DNA from: Bradyrhizobium sp. KBS0727
GTDB taxonomy: Bacteria; Pseudomonadota; Alphaproteobacteria; Rhizobiales; Xanthobacteraceae
Length of the DNA: 64,000 nt
Assembly (NCBI RefSeq): GCF_005937885.2
Contig: NZ_CP042176.1
Location: 7,063,501-7,127,500 of the forward strand
Direction: 5' to 3'
The translations under genes were made by a program, and so were the position numbers. The notes beneath the pieces are model-generated. The model made no database searches. It worked only from the letters and a program-made list of their open reading frames with translations, and was not told the DNA's origin. Shown here in pieces: positions 52,233 through 60,809 of the stretch. Each line of letters starts with the position of its first letter. Positions within the stretch are counted from its first letter, which is position 1.

Positions 52233-53021
52233 TCAGTGACCCTGGAAGGCGGGCTTGCGCTTCTCGACGAACGCCTTGGCCGCTTCCTTGTGGTCGGCGG
52301 TCTCGCCGGAGCGCGAATGATGGATCGCCTCGCCGTCGAAGCATTCTTCCAGCGACATGGTCTCGGCATTGTTGATGTTGCGCTTGATGTAGCCGAGCGT
52401 CACCGACGGCCCCTGCGCCAGCGACATTGCCAGCTCATGTGCTGCCGCTTCCACTTCGGCATCCGGCACGACCTTGGTCACCAGGCCGAGCGCGAGCGCC
52501 TCCTGCGCCGTCAGCACCGGCGACAACAGATAGAGCTCGCGTGCCTTCGCGCTGCCGAGCAGATGGGTGAGAAAATACGTTCCGCCGTAGTCGCCGGAGA
52601 GACCGACCTTGGCAAACGCCGTGGTGATCTTGCAGGAGGCGCTGGCGATGCGCAGGTCGCAGGACAGCGCGATCGAGAGACCGGCGCCGGCGGCGGCGCC
52701 GTCGACCTGCGCCACCACAGGTTTCGCCATCTGGTGCAGGATGCGCGACACTTCCATGCCGCGGCGCAAGTTCACCATCTTGGCTTCGAACGGCAACGGC
52801 GCCCGGCCCTCCGCCATCGACTTGACGTCGCCGCCGACGCAGAAGGTGCCGCCGGCGCCCTTCAGCAGCACCGCGCGCACCTCATGATCCTCCGCCGCCC
52901 GCCGCGCCGCCGCCACCAGCCCGATCGTCATGTCGGGATTGAGCGCATTGCGCCGGTCGGGACGATTCATGGTGATGGTGAGCAGGCCGTTGTCGAGGTT
53001 TTGCAGAACGATTTCGCTCAT
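52233..53021 (-). CDS. Enoyl-CoA hydratase/isomerase (crotonase), second copy
   Basis: A 262-residue crotonase with oxyanion segments GGTFCVGGDVKSMAEG near 57 and DGAAAGAGLSIALSCDLRI near 108, and the helix VGLSGDYGGTYFLTHLLG near 137. It is first of a two-gene - strand unit with the VOC gene. It faces the other operon across a family E repeat and belongs to the same cluster by content. The catalytic glutamates are not obvious, so hydratase versus isomerase is open. Confidence 0.87.
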   Translation of the reverse strand: MSEIVLQNLDNGLLTITMNRPDRRNALNPDMTIGLVAAARRAAEDHEVRAVLLKGAGGTFCVGGDVKSMAEGRAPLPFEAKMVNLRRGMEVSRILHQMAKPVVAQVDGAAAGAGLSIALSCDLRIASASCKITTAFAKVGLSGDYGGTYFLTHLLGSAKARELYLLSPVLTAQEALALGLVTKVVPDAEVEAAAHELAMSLAQGPSVTLGYIKRNINNAETMSLEECFDGEAIHHSRSGETADHKEAAKAFVEKRKPAFQGH

Positions 53022-53057
53022 GTGTTGTTCTTTCTTGGTTGTTGTTAGCTATCTCTC

Positions 53058-53138
53058 CGTCATTCCGGGGCGGTGCGCAGCACCGAACCCGGAATCTCGA
53101 GATTCCGGGTCTGGTCCTTCGGACCATCCCGGAATGAC
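53058..53138. repeat. Palindromic intergenic repeat, family A copy 4
   Basis: A short copy: CGTCATTCCGGGGCGGTGCG at the left, GAATCTCGAGATTC in the middle and CATCCCGGAATGACGG at the right. It lacks the inner CAATTG palindrome of copies 2 and 3. Confidence 0.85.
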
Positions 53139-53173
53139 GGATCGCTATGTTTCGCGCCTTCGCGCCATCTCCG

Positions 53174-54379
53174 TCACTTCTTCACCAGCGGGCAACGCGA
53201 CAGTTCCAGCGACTGGAACGCCTCGTTGCCGGGAATGGTCGCGAGCAGCTTGTAGTCGTCCCAGCGCGCCTTGGACTCCGAGGGCTTCTTGACCTCGAAC
53301 AGGTACATGTCGTGCACCATGCGGCCGTCCTCGCGAATCCGGCCGTTCTTGGCGAACATGTCGTTGACCGGGGTGTCCTTCATGATCTTCATGACCGCCG
53401 CCGCGTCGGTGGTCCCTGCCGCCTTCACTGCCTTCAGGTAGTGCGTCACCGACGAATACACGCCGGCCTGCGCCGAGGTCGGCACGCGCTTGATTCGCTC
53501 CATGAAGCGTTTTGAAAACGCGCGGGTGTCGTCGTTGAGATCCCAGTAAAAGGCTTCCGAGAGCAGCAGCCCCTGCGCGGTTTCGAGACCGATGCTGTCG
53601 ATATCGGTGACGAACACGAGCAAGGGAGCGACTTTCTGGCCGCCCTTCATCAGTCCGAACTCGGCCGCCTGCTTGATGGCATTGACGGTATCGCCGCCGG
53701 CATTGGCAAGCCCGATCACCTTGGCCTTGGAAGCCTGTGCCTGCAGCAGGAAGGAGGAGAAGTCGGACGTATTGAGCGGATGCCGCACGCTGCCCAGCAC
53801 CTTGCCGCCGGATTTGGTCACCACATTGGCGGTGTCCTTTTCGAGATCCTGACCGAAGGCATAGTCGGCGGTCAGGAAGAACCAGCTATCCAGGCCCTGC
53901 TTGACCGCGGCAAGCCCGGTCACATTGGCCTGCCCGAACGTATCGAACACGTAGTGCACGGTGTAGGGACCGCAGGCTTCATTGGAGAGCCGGATCGAGC
54001 CGGGCCCGTTGAAGATCACGATCTTGTTGCGGGCTTTCGCGATCTCGCCGGCCGCAAGCGCCGTCGCGGACGCCGCGACGTCGAACAGCATCTCGACGCC
54101 CTGGTTGTCGAGCATATCGCGGGCGATGTTGGCTGAAAGGTCCGCCTTGTTTTGGTGATCGGCCGCGATGATCTCGATCTTGCGGCCGAGCACCTCGCCG
54201 CCGAAATCCTCGACCGCCATTTTCGCGGCCGTCTCGGAACCCGGCCCGGTAATATCGGCATAGAGGCTCGACATATCCAGAATGCCGCCAAGCTTGAGCG
54301 GCGGCTTGGCTTGCGCCAGTGCCGAGGTTGCCGACATCGCCAAAGCGGCGGCGAAAATACCTGTGACAACCCGTTTCAT
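53174..54379 (-). CDS. ABC substrate-binding protein, branched-chain amino acid type
   Basis: A 401-residue type I binding protein with signal peptide MKRVVTGIFAAALAMSATSALA and the Peripla_BP_6 features GGILDMSSLYADITGPGSE near 30 and EVLGRKIEIIAADHQNK near 62. The ATG at 54379 follows GGGAGG. There are no permease or ATPase genes here, so it is the second orphan receptor of this class in the window. Its place beside CoA-type catabolic genes and the palindrome at 54494 suggests that it captures the substrate of that cluster. Confidence 0.88.
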   Translation of the reverse strand: MKRVVTGIFAAALAMSATSALAQAKPPLKLGGILDMSSLYADITGPGSETAAKMAVEDFGGEVLGRKIEIIAADHQNKADLSANIARDMLDNQGVEMLFDVAASATALAAGEIAKARNKIVIFNGPGSIRLSNEACGPYTVHYVFDTFGQANVTGLAAVKQGLDSWFFLTADYAFGQDLEKDTANVVTKSGGKVLGSVRHPLNTSDFSSFLLQAQASKAKVIGLANAGGDTVNAIKQAAEFGLMKGGQKVAPLLVFVTDIDSIGLETAQGLLLSEAFYWDLNDDTRAFSKRFMERIKRVPTSAQAGVYSSVTHYLKAVKAAGTTDAAAVMKIMKDTPVNDMFAKNGRIREDGRMVHDMYLFEVKKPSESKARWDDYKLLATIPGNEAFQSLELSRCPLVKK

Positions 54380-54493
54380 CGAGGCCTCCCTGTATGACTT
54401 GCTGCATTGCTTGCAGCTTTGAATTTCGGCGCGATCATGCCGCATGGCACCCACAGCGGCAAGGCGCGAGGGCGATGCACGCGAAGTGTGTTT

Positions 54494-54508
54494 TTCCGCT
54501 AAGCGGAA
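54494..54508. promoter_or_regulatory. Palindrome TTCCGCTnAGCGGAA, copy 2 (operator candidate)
   Basis: TTCCGCTAAGCGGAA is identical to the copy at 47975 except for the central base. It lies 115 nt upstream of the binding protein gene on the - strand and 14 nt beyond the end of the next VOC gene. Confidence 0.6.
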
Positions 54509-54522
54509 TGAGTGCGATCACC

Positions 54523-54936
54523 TCACGTCAACAATCCCTTCCCCGGCACATGATTGAGCTCGAGCCGGATGCCATCGGGATCCTCGAACAGGATCGAATA
54601 ATAACCCGGCGCCCATTGATCCTCGCGCGGCGCGCGAATGATGGTGGTGCCGAGCGTATTCAGGAAGGAATGCAGCTCGTCGATGTCGGCGCGTTCGCGG
54701 GCGCGAAAACACAGGTGATGCAGGCCGACGCGCTTCTGCTCGAAGGCAGCGCCCGCGTGCTCGGGCGACGGCGCGCTGATGCCGACCGCGGTGCGGCCGC
54801 CGACGCAGTAATATGTCGTTTCGGTATCGGTGACGGGTTTCAGACCGAGAAACGGCAGCAGCTTGCGATAGAATTCCCGCGAACGTTCGAAATTCGAGGC
54901 GGTCAGGAAAATATGCGCGACACCGTTGATCTCCAT
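54523..54936 (-). CDS. VOC-family protein (glyoxalase-like)
   Basis: A 137-residue one-domain VOC protein: INGVAHIFLTASNFERSREFYRKLLP at the start with a metal-ligand histidine, VGLHHLCFRARERADIDELHSFL near 77 and SILFEDPDGIRLELNHV with the glutamate near 125. The ATG at 54936 has GGGGGAGACG before it. The pattern fits glyoxalase I-like or fosfomycin-resistance-like proteins of unknown substrate. It is divergent from the nuclease-like gene. Confidence 0.8.
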   Translation of the reverse strand: MEINGVAHIFLTASNFERSREFYRKLLPFLGLKPVTDTETTYYCVGGRTAVGISAPSPEHAGAAFEQKRVGLHHLCFRARERADIDELHSFLNTLGTTIIRAPREDQWAPGYYSILFEDPDGIRLELNHVPGKGLLT

Positions 54937-55016
54937 CGTCTCCCCCTCCGTGGCTTTTTCGGATAGCAGTAACGTTGACCGCAACCATACAGGAACAGAC
55001 GGGATTGCGAGTACCC

Positions 55017-55787
55017 ATGACCGGGTTGGCGTTGCTGGGCCGAGCGTCTGTCGCGGCGTGTCTGGCGCTGTTCGCTCTCGGAGAGGCGCACGCCGCCGGA
55101 TGCCTGTTCACCGCGCAGGGCGAAGGCCGGGTCGCCGCCGTGATCGATGCGCGCAGCTTTCGCCTCGACGACGGCCGCGAGATACGCCTTGCCGGAATTG
55201 AACTGGCCAACACGGACAAGGCAAAGGGCCCGGCCGCGCTTGCGGCTGTGATCGGCGGACACGACGTAACGCTGCACGGCGCGGACGACACGCCGGATCG
55301 CTACGGCCGCCAGACCGCCTTTGTGTTTGTGGCGGAGACGCCGGTGCAGAGCGAGTTGCTGGGCCGCGGGGAAGCCATGTTTGCCGCCGATGTGGCCGAC
55401 AAGGATTGCGCCGGAACCCTCGCCGCTGCCGAGGCCTCGGCCATCAAGGCCAAAATAGGAATCTGGTCCGCCCCCACGGCCATAAAAAACGCGGAAAGTC
55501 CCGGCGATATTTTGGCTGGGGTTGGGCGCTTTACGGTGGTCGAGGGCAAAGTTTTGTCCGTAAGGCAGGCAGGGGCGACGACCTACCTGAATTTCGGACG
55601 GAACTGGACACAAGACTTTGCTGCGACTATTTCAAGGCGCATGATACCGGCGTTCGAGGCGGCCGGGCTTTCGCCTAAGTCCCTCGAAAATCAAAGGATT
55701 CGGGTCCGCGGCTTTGTCTCGTCGCGGGGAGGACCACGGATCGAGGTGCTCCGGGTGGGGCAGATCGAAGTGCTGGGCGGGAAGTAG
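55017..55787 (+). CDS. Secreted thermonuclease (SNase)-like protein
   Basis: A 256-residue exported protein with signal (about MTGLALLGRASVAACLALFALGEAHA) and an SNase-like OB fold: DGREIRLAGIELANTDKAKGPA near 52, DRYGRQTAFVFV near 93 and ELLGRGEAMF near 113. A second region with an OB-like pattern (VVEGKVLSVRQAGATTYLNFGRNW) follows. The nuclease catalytic arginine and glutamate set is not fully evident, so enzymatic activity is uncertain. ATG 55017 is preferred; TTG at 54975 is in frame. Confidence 0.7.
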   Translation: MTGLALLGRASVAACLALFALGEAHAAGCLFTAQGEGRVAAVIDARSFRLDDGREIRLAGIELANTDKAKGPAALAAVIGGHDVTLHGADDTPDRYGRQTAFVFVAETPVQSELLGRGEAMFAADVADKDCAGTLAAAEASAIKAKIGIWSAPTAIKNAESPGDILAGVGRFTVVEGKVLSVRQAGATTYLNFGRNWTQDFAATISRRMIPAFEAAGLSPKSLENQRIRVRGFVSSRGGPRIEVLRVGQIEVLGGK

Positions 55788-55789
55788 CG

Positions 55790-55835
55790 CGTGATCCGAA
55801 CGAGCGGATACCGGTTTTTCGCGAAAGATCGTGTG
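55790..55835. repeat. Short dispersed palindrome (GATCCGAA-type)
   Basis: GCGTGATCCGAACGAGCGGA and CCGGTTTTTCGCGAAAGATC resemble the common rhizobial element that reads CATGATC...ACCGG...GGATCATG. It follows the stop of the nuclease-like gene directly. Confidence 0.55.
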
Positions 55836-55906
55836 CAAACAATGGGATGAGATCGTGGCTCGATCGCGTCGAGCCGTGATCTTCTCGACAATCCGAGTAG
55901 GCTGAC

Positions 55907-57400
55907 GTGACTGAGCGTGCAGGACAGCGCGGGGGAATGGTGAGGCGCCGCCTTTTGGCTGCGTCAGCCCTGTTGTGCGCCGGTTTCACGCTTTCGGCTT
56001 GCGGCAATATCGGCCGGTTCGAGACCGCGGCGCCCTCGCCGGCCATCTCGCCAGTTAAGCCAAACCGCACCGTGGCGCAGACGCCCGCCAGCGAGCGCGA
56101 GCATGAGCGCATCCTGTCTTCTTATGGCGGCGCCTATGACGATCCGAAGCTGGAAGCATTGATCGGCAAGACCGTCGACCGGCTGGTCGCGGCGTCCGAT
56201 CGCCCGGACCAGGCCTACAAGGTGACGATCCTCAATTCCGGCGCGGTGAACGCGTTCGCGCTGCCGACCGGCCAGCTCTATGTAACGCGCGGCCTGATCG
56301 CGCTCGCCAGCGACACCTCGGAATTGTCCTCGGTGCTGTCGCACGAGATGGCGCATGTACTCGCAAAACACGCCTCGATCCGCGAGGACCAGGCGCGGCA
56401 GGCGGCGGTGGTGACGCGCGTCGTCACCGACATGAGCAACGATCCCGATCTGACCGCGCTGGCGCTGGCGAAAACAAAACTGACGATGGCGAGCTTCTCG
56501 CGCGCGCAGGAATTCGAGGCCGACGGCATCGGCGTTGGCATCGCGGCAAAGGCGCATTTCGATCCCTACGGCGCGTCGCGCTTCCTGACCTCGATGGAAC
56601 GCAATGCCGCGCTGAAGGCCGGCAAGACCTCGCTCGATCCGCGCGCCCAGGACTTCCTGTCCTCGCATCCGGCGACGCCCGAGCGCGTGCAGAACGCGCA
56701 GGCCAGCGCCCGGCAATACACCTCGCCCGAAGGCGGCGAGCGCGACCGCGAGACCTACCTCGCCGCGATCGACAACATCGTCTATGGCGAGGACCCCAGC
56801 GAAGGTTTCGTGCGCGGCCGTCGTTTCCTGCATCCGAAACTCGGCTTTACCTTCCAGGCTCCCGACACCTTTACGCTCGACAACACCGCGCAGGCGGTGA
56901 TCGGCGTGCGCGAGGGCGGCACGCAAGCGATGCGCTTCGACGTGGTGCGGGTGCCGGCGGAACAGTCGCTCGGCGAGTATCTCAATTCCGGCTGGATGGA
57001 AGGCGTCGAGAAGGCGTCGACCGAGGACCTCACCATCAACGGCTTCCCGGCGGCGGCGGCGACCGCCCACGGCGATAGCTGGCAGTTCAAGGTCTACGCG
57101 CTGCGCTTCGGCAGCGACGTCTACCGCTTCATCTTCGCCGCCAAGCAGAAGAGCACCGAGAGCGAGCGCAACGCGCGCGAAACCGTCAACTCGTTCCGCC
57201 GCCTGACGCTGGAAGAGATTCAAGCAGCTCGACCGTTGCGCATAAAAGTCATCACCGTGCAGCCCGGCGACACCGTGGAGTCCCTCGCCCACCGCATGTC
57301 CGGCGTCGACCGCCCCGCCGAGCGGTTTCGCATTCTCAACGGGCTGGACCAGCATGCCCAGGTGAAGACGCGCGACCGCGTCAAGATCGTGGTGGATTGA
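55907..57400 (+). CDS. M48-family metalloprotease lipoprotein, BepA/YfgC-like
   Basis: A 497-residue envelope protease. A lipoprotein signal ends in the lipobox LSAC (Cys32). The zinc motif HEMAH lies at residues 146-150, with the third ligand in EFEADGIG near 205. A long middle domain follows (about 260-430) and the C-terminus (about 445-497) looks like a LysM-type module (VQPGDTVESLAHRM to RVKIVVD) that may bind peptidoglycan. BepA-type proteases keep outer-membrane protein assembly in order. GTG 55907 is one start option; ATG 55937 or GTG 55940 after GGGGGA are as good. Confidence 0.88.
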   Translation: MTERAGQRGGMVRRRLLAASALLCAGFTLSACGNIGRFETAAPSPAISPVKPNRTVAQTPASEREHERILSSYGGAYDDPKLEALIGKTVDRLVAASDRPDQAYKVTILNSGAVNAFALPTGQLYVTRGLIALASDTSELSSVLSHEMAHVLAKHASIREDQARQAAVVTRVVTDMSNDPDLTALALAKTKLTMASFSRAQEFEADGIGVGIAAKAHFDPYGASRFLTSMERNAALKAGKTSLDPRAQDFLSSHPATPERVQNAQASARQYTSPEGGERDRETYLAAIDNIVYGEDPSEGFVRGRRFLHPKLGFTFQAPDTFTLDNTAQAVIGVREGGTQAMRFDVVRVPAEQSLGEYLNSGWMEGVEKASTEDLTINGFPAAAATAHGDSWQFKVYALRFGSDVYRFIFAAKQKSTESERNARETVNSFRRLTLEEIQAARPLRIKVITVQPGDTVESLAHRMSGVDRPAERFRILNGLDQHAQVKTRDRVKIVVD

Positions 57401-57430
57401 CGCGGTCTTTACTCTTCGACGCCGAGCAAG

Positions 57431-58168
57431 ATGATTTACTCGCAGCACAGAATCCGCCCATCAAACCTCTGGCAATATGGTCGCATTGGCGACGGCACCG
57501 AATTGGCCATCTGGTACGGGAATTCCAGCCTGCCGCTGTCGTGTCACTTCCATCGAGAATTCCAGATCACCGCAGTGCTGAAGGGATGCCGCCGCTTTCT
57601 AACGGCGACCGGCGTCGTGACTGTCGGTGCAGGCGAGGCTCTCGTCATTCCGCCTGGGCTGCCGCACCAGGCCATCGGCCTCGAAGCGGAGCGTACCTTG
57701 AACCTCAATTTCTATCTCACGCCCGAAGGCTTGCCCCTGCGACGGAACACGATCATCGTTCGAACGCCGTGCTGGCTTCAGACCGGGCTGTCAGTCGATA
57801 GTCCGACGCTGATCGACTGGATCCATGACGCGCTGGAGCGCTCCGGCGAAGACTCATTCGATGCCGCTTCCGTGTCGGTCGCCAACGCGCTCCCCAGCAA
57901 CGAACCGCGTATCGCCGATATCGCATCGACACGGGGAATGAGCCGGGAAGGCTTCATCCGCAGCTTTCGCCGCAGCGTCGGAATGACGCCTCATGCCTAC
58001 CGGCTTGCATTTCGGCTGAACCGCGCGCGTGAGCTGCTGGCTGCCAATGTTACTCCCGCGCAAGCGGCAGCGGATGCCGGGTTTGCCGACCAAAGTCACA
58101 TGGGGCGGCATTTCAGGCGCTCCTTTGGCGTGACTCCCGGCATCTACCGTTGCGCCGTTCGCACTTGA
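57431..58168 (+). CDS. AraC-family transcriptional regulator with N-terminal cupin
   Basis: A 245-residue regulator. The N-terminal cupin sensor shows HFHREFQITAVLKGCRRF and AGEALVIPPGLPHQAIGLE, and two C-terminal HTHs follow: SREGFIRSFRRSVGMTPHAYRL and TPAQAAADAGFADQSHMGRH with FRRSFGVTPG. It lies 80 nt before the TauE/SafE gene on the same strand and probably regulates it or is cotranscribed with it. The ligand is unknown. Confidence 0.9.
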   Translation: MIYSQHRIRPSNLWQYGRIGDGTELAIWYGNSSLPLSCHFHREFQITAVLKGCRRFLTATGVVTVGAGEALVIPPGLPHQAIGLEAERTLNLNFYLTPEGLPLRRNTIIVRTPCWLQTGLSVDSPTLIDWIHDALERSGEDSFDAASVSVANALPSNEPRIADIASTRGMSREGFIRSFRRSVGMTPHAYRLAFRLNRARELLAANVTPAQAAADAGFADQSHMGRHFRRSFGVTPGIYRCAVRT

Positions 58169-58248
58169 TCTTGGATCGTCCAAGTCACTTTCGTTCCAGA
58201 CAGGGCCTCCCGTCCGTTCCAGATTGATTCTCGACCAAGGGAATCGTC

Positions 58249-58995
58249 ATGGATATTGATACAGCAGCGTTCTTGTCGGTGGCAGGGATCATCGGCGGTA
58301 TTGTGAATGCCATCGCTGGCGGGGCGACGTTGATTACCTTCCCGGCGATGCTTGCGGCCGGGCTGCCGGCGCTCGCCGCCAATGCATCGAACGCGGTGGC
58401 GGTGACGCCAGGACATCTGATGGCGGCGCTGGCCGATCATCGGCGATTGCCCGCCCTGGATCGGCGGCTCGCCGCGAGCGCGGTCGTCACGATTGCCGGC
58501 GGTGCCATGGGTGCCGGACTTCTGCTGGTAACGCCGGAGCGCTTTTTCACGGCGCTGGTGCCGGCACTGATTGGAATTGCGACTCTCATTTTTGCGTTCG
58601 GCCCTCGTATCCAGGCCACGCTGCCGCAACACGGCGGCGACGCCGTTAGAGACATGCTGTTGCTGCCGACCGCAATGTATGGCGGCTATTTCGGCGCGGG
58701 GCTCGGCGTGATGCTGCTTGCCGTTTTGACGGTCGCAGGCCGGGAAGAGTTTCGCGCCATCAACGCGCTCAAGAACCTGCTTGCAACCGCCGTCAGCCTC
58801 ACCACCTTGACGATCTTCGCAATAGAGGGACTCGTGCACTGGCCTGAAACGTTCGCGATGCTGACTGGCGCACTGGCCGGCGGCGTTTGCGGCGGCCGGT
58901 TGATTGCAGTTTTACCACCGTCCGTCGTGCGCCTGGTGGTCATCGTTACCGGTTTGTCGATGACGGTGATCTACGCCTTCCGCTATTGGTTTTGA
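58249..58995 (+). CDS. TauE/SafE-family membrane permease
   Basis: A 248-residue membrane protein with about seven to eight hydrophobic segments and the family repeats GGIVNAIAGGATLITFPAML near 16 and MYGGYFGAGLGVMLLAVLTV near 142, plus INALKNLLATAVSL near 170. Such proteins export or import sulfite, sulfoacetate or other organosulfonates. Downstream of an AraC regulator it may be a substrate-induced exporter. A strong bidirectional terminator follows. Confidence 0.87.
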   Translation: MDIDTAAFLSVAGIIGGIVNAIAGGATLITFPAMLAAGLPALAANASNAVAVTPGHLMAALADHRRLPALDRRLAASAVVTIAGGAMGAGLLLVTPERFFTALVPALIGIATLIFAFGPRIQATLPQHGGDAVRDMLLLPTAMYGGYFGAGLGVMLLAVLTVAGREEFRAINALKNLLATAVSLTTLTIFAIEGLVHWPETFAMLTGALAGGVCGGRLIAVLPPSVVRLVVIVTGLSMTVIYAFRYWF

Positions 58996-59048
58996 ATCCG
59001 TCAGAGGCGCCCCACGACGACTCGGTCGCTAGCCAGGCGAGCCCAAAC

Positions 59049-59078
59049 AAAAAGCCCGGTCTTTCGACCGGGCTTTTT
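59049..59078. terminator. Bidirectional intrinsic terminator
   Basis: AAAAAGCCCGGTC and GACCGGGCTTTTT are perfect 13-bp arms around TTTC. The A tract on one side and T tract on the other serve both the TauE/SafE gene (+) and carD (-). Confidence 0.9.
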
Positions 59079-59099
59079 CATTCAATCCTTGGGATTCTT

Positions 59100-60059
59100 T
59101 CAGGCGGCTTCGTCCGCCACCGCAGCGTCGTCGCCGTCGGCTTCGACATCGGCCTCGTCGGCTTCACCGGTCGCATCCGCCGCATCGGTCTTGGCGCCGC
59201 GGCGCGGGCTCTTGGCGAGCTGGCTTTCGATTTCCTTGACCGCTTCGGTCTCGGTCGAATGCTGGACCACGGCGATTTCGCGCGACAGCCGATCGAGCGC
59301 TGCTTCATAGAGCTGGCGTTCGCTGTAGGACTGCTCGGGCTGCGATTCCGAACGGTAGAGATCGCGGACCACTTCGGCGATCGCAACGATGTCGCCCGAA
59401 TTGATCTTGGCTTCGTATTCCTGCGCGCGGCGCGACCACATCGTGCGCTTGACGCGGGCGCGGCCCTTGAGGGTTTCGAGCGCCTTCTTGACCAGCGCCG
59501 GCTCGGACAGCTTGCGCATGCCGACATTGGCGACCTTGGCGGTCGGCACGCGGAGCGTCATCTTGTCCTTCATGAAATTGATCACGAACAGCTCAAGGCG
59601 GGCGCCTGCGATTTCCTGCTCTTCGATCGCCAGGATTTGGCCGACGCCGTGAGCGGGATAGACCACGAATTCATTGGCCTTGAAGCCCTGACGCTGGGTC
59701 ACGACCTTCTTCGGCTCTTCGATCTTGGGGGCGGCAGCTACCGGCTTCACAGCAGCCTTCGGCGCGACCACGGGCTTATGGGCCGCAGCCTTGGGAGCGT
59801 GGGAAGGCGCAGCAGTCTTGGAAGAGATAGGCTTGGGAGCGACCTTCGAAGCAGTGGCCTTCGAACCCGTCGCTTTCGCGGCAGTTTTTGCAGTCTTATC
59901 TGGCATTGCGCTTCTTTTGTTTTTCGAGGACTTTGTGGCCGCAACTTTCTTGGCTTCCTTTACAGGCGCCTTGGCACGGCCTTTCGGTGCGCTGCGGCTG
60001 GCCGCTGCGGCTTTTTTGATGGTCTTTGAAGCACTCTTTTTACGCGTTTTCTGTGACAC
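59100..60059 (-). CDS. carD: CarD-family RNA polymerase-binding regulator with Lys/Ala/Pro-rich N-terminal tail
   Basis: A 319-residue form of CarD, which binds RNA polymerase beta and stabilises open complexes. The core (about 135-300) starts GFKANEFVVYPAHGVGQILA with the RNAP-interacting domain and continues KLSEPALVKKALETLKGRARVKRTMWSRRAQEYEAKI in the DNA-contacting helices. The first 130 residues are rich in Lys, Ala and Pro in a histone H1-like style, and the C-terminus is acidic. I chose the GTG at 60059 because the tail sequence looks coding from there; ATG at 59906 is the other option and leaves a shorter tail. A promoter at 60158-60185 supports a start below it. Confidence 0.85.
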   Translation of the reverse strand: MSQKTRKKSASKTIKKAAAASRSAPKGRAKAPVKEAKKVAATKSSKNKRSAMPDKTAKTAAKATGSKATASKVAPKPISSKTAAPSHAPKAAAHKPVVAPKAAVKPVAAAPKIEEPKKVVTQRQGFKANEFVVYPAHGVGQILAIEEQEIAGARLELFVINFMKDKMTLRVPTAKVANVGMRKLSEPALVKKALETLKGRARVKRTMWSRRAQEYEAKINSGDIVAIAEVVRDLYRSESQPEQSYSERQLYEAALDRLSREIAVVQHSTETEAVKEIESQLAKSPRRGAKTDAADATGEADEADVEADGDDAAVADEAA

Positions 60060-60148
60060 AGCCTGCGCGCGGAACTGCCACGCCCCTGTTCGATGTTTTA
60101 CGGGAACCCCACCGGGGCCACAGGTACGCATGGCCAGGTTCGGCTTGT

Positions 60149-60185
60149 AATGTGCCCAATATAGCACATTTTCCGCAAAAATCAA
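60149..60185 (-). promoter_or_regulatory. carD promoter with overlapping inverted repeat
   Basis: On the - strand TTGATT (60180-60185), a 16-nt spacer and TATATT (60158-60163) form a good promoter, about 90 nt before the GTG at 60059. AATGTGC and GCACATT (60149-60155 and 60164-60170) are perfect 7-bp arms that enclose the -10 box, as an operator would. Confidence 0.55.
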
Positions 60186-60338
60186 TGATTTACGCCCATT
60201 CCGGACCTTTACGGAGACCTTTCCGTCAGAAGTCCGTCAACAGGGTTAAATCAGCAGGCTCTATTTGGCCCAGACCGGGTCCAAATTAGGTCCGAATCGA
60301 TTCTAATCGGTCTTTTGGTTCGCCACGGGACCTGCGAA

Positions 60339-60677
60339 TCAGTCGCCGGTGCCGGGTTCCTTGGAAAAATATTTCTCGAACTTGCCTTCCACGCCGTCGA
60401 ATTCCTTCGCGTCCGGCGGCTGGTCCTTCTTCTGGGTGATGTTGGGCCAGCTCTTGGCGTATTCGGTGTTGACCTCGAGCCACTTCTCCAGCCCCGGCTC
60501 GGTGTCCGGCTTGATGGCGTCGGCGGGACATTCGGGTTCACAGACGCCGCAGTCGATGCATTCGTCGGGATGGATGACCAGCATGTTCTCGCCCTCGTAG
60601 AAGCAGTCGACGGGGCAGACTTCAACGCAGTCGGTATATTTGCATTTGATGCAGGCTTCAGTGACGACGTAAGTCAT
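60339..60677 (-). CDS. fdxA: 7Fe ferredoxin (3Fe-4S/4Fe-4S), FdxA type
   Basis: A 112-residue electron carrier. The N-terminus TYVVTEACIKCKYTDCVEVCP and the later CIDCGVCEPECP give the seven- to eight-cysteine pattern of seven-iron ferredoxins of Azotobacter FdI type. The ATG at 60677 starts the homology; an earlier in-frame start at 60734 is not preferred. It sits between carD and an S4-domain gene on the same strand, an arrangement that I would expect in Rhizobiales but did not check. Confidence 0.93.
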   Translation of the reverse strand: MTYVVTEACIKCKYTDCVEVCPVDCFYEGENMLVIHPDECIDCGVCEPECPADAIKPDTEPGLEKWLEVNTEYAKSWPNITQKKDQPPDAKEFDGVEGKFEKYFSKEPGTGD

Positions 60678-60809
60678 CCAGGACTCCGAACAGGCTCCGA
60701 AGGGGATCAGTTTTCCGGGGTTTGCGTAGCGCATGAAGTGCGCTGCCGCAAGGGAAGCAACGTGCTCAAACCGGGCGTTTTCGGCGTCCCTCCAGTCCCT
60801 TGCAGATAG

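Noticed and set aside
60251..60300. Imperfect hairpins after fdxA as terminator
   Set aside because: Arms are interrupted and there is no T tract on the relevant strand.
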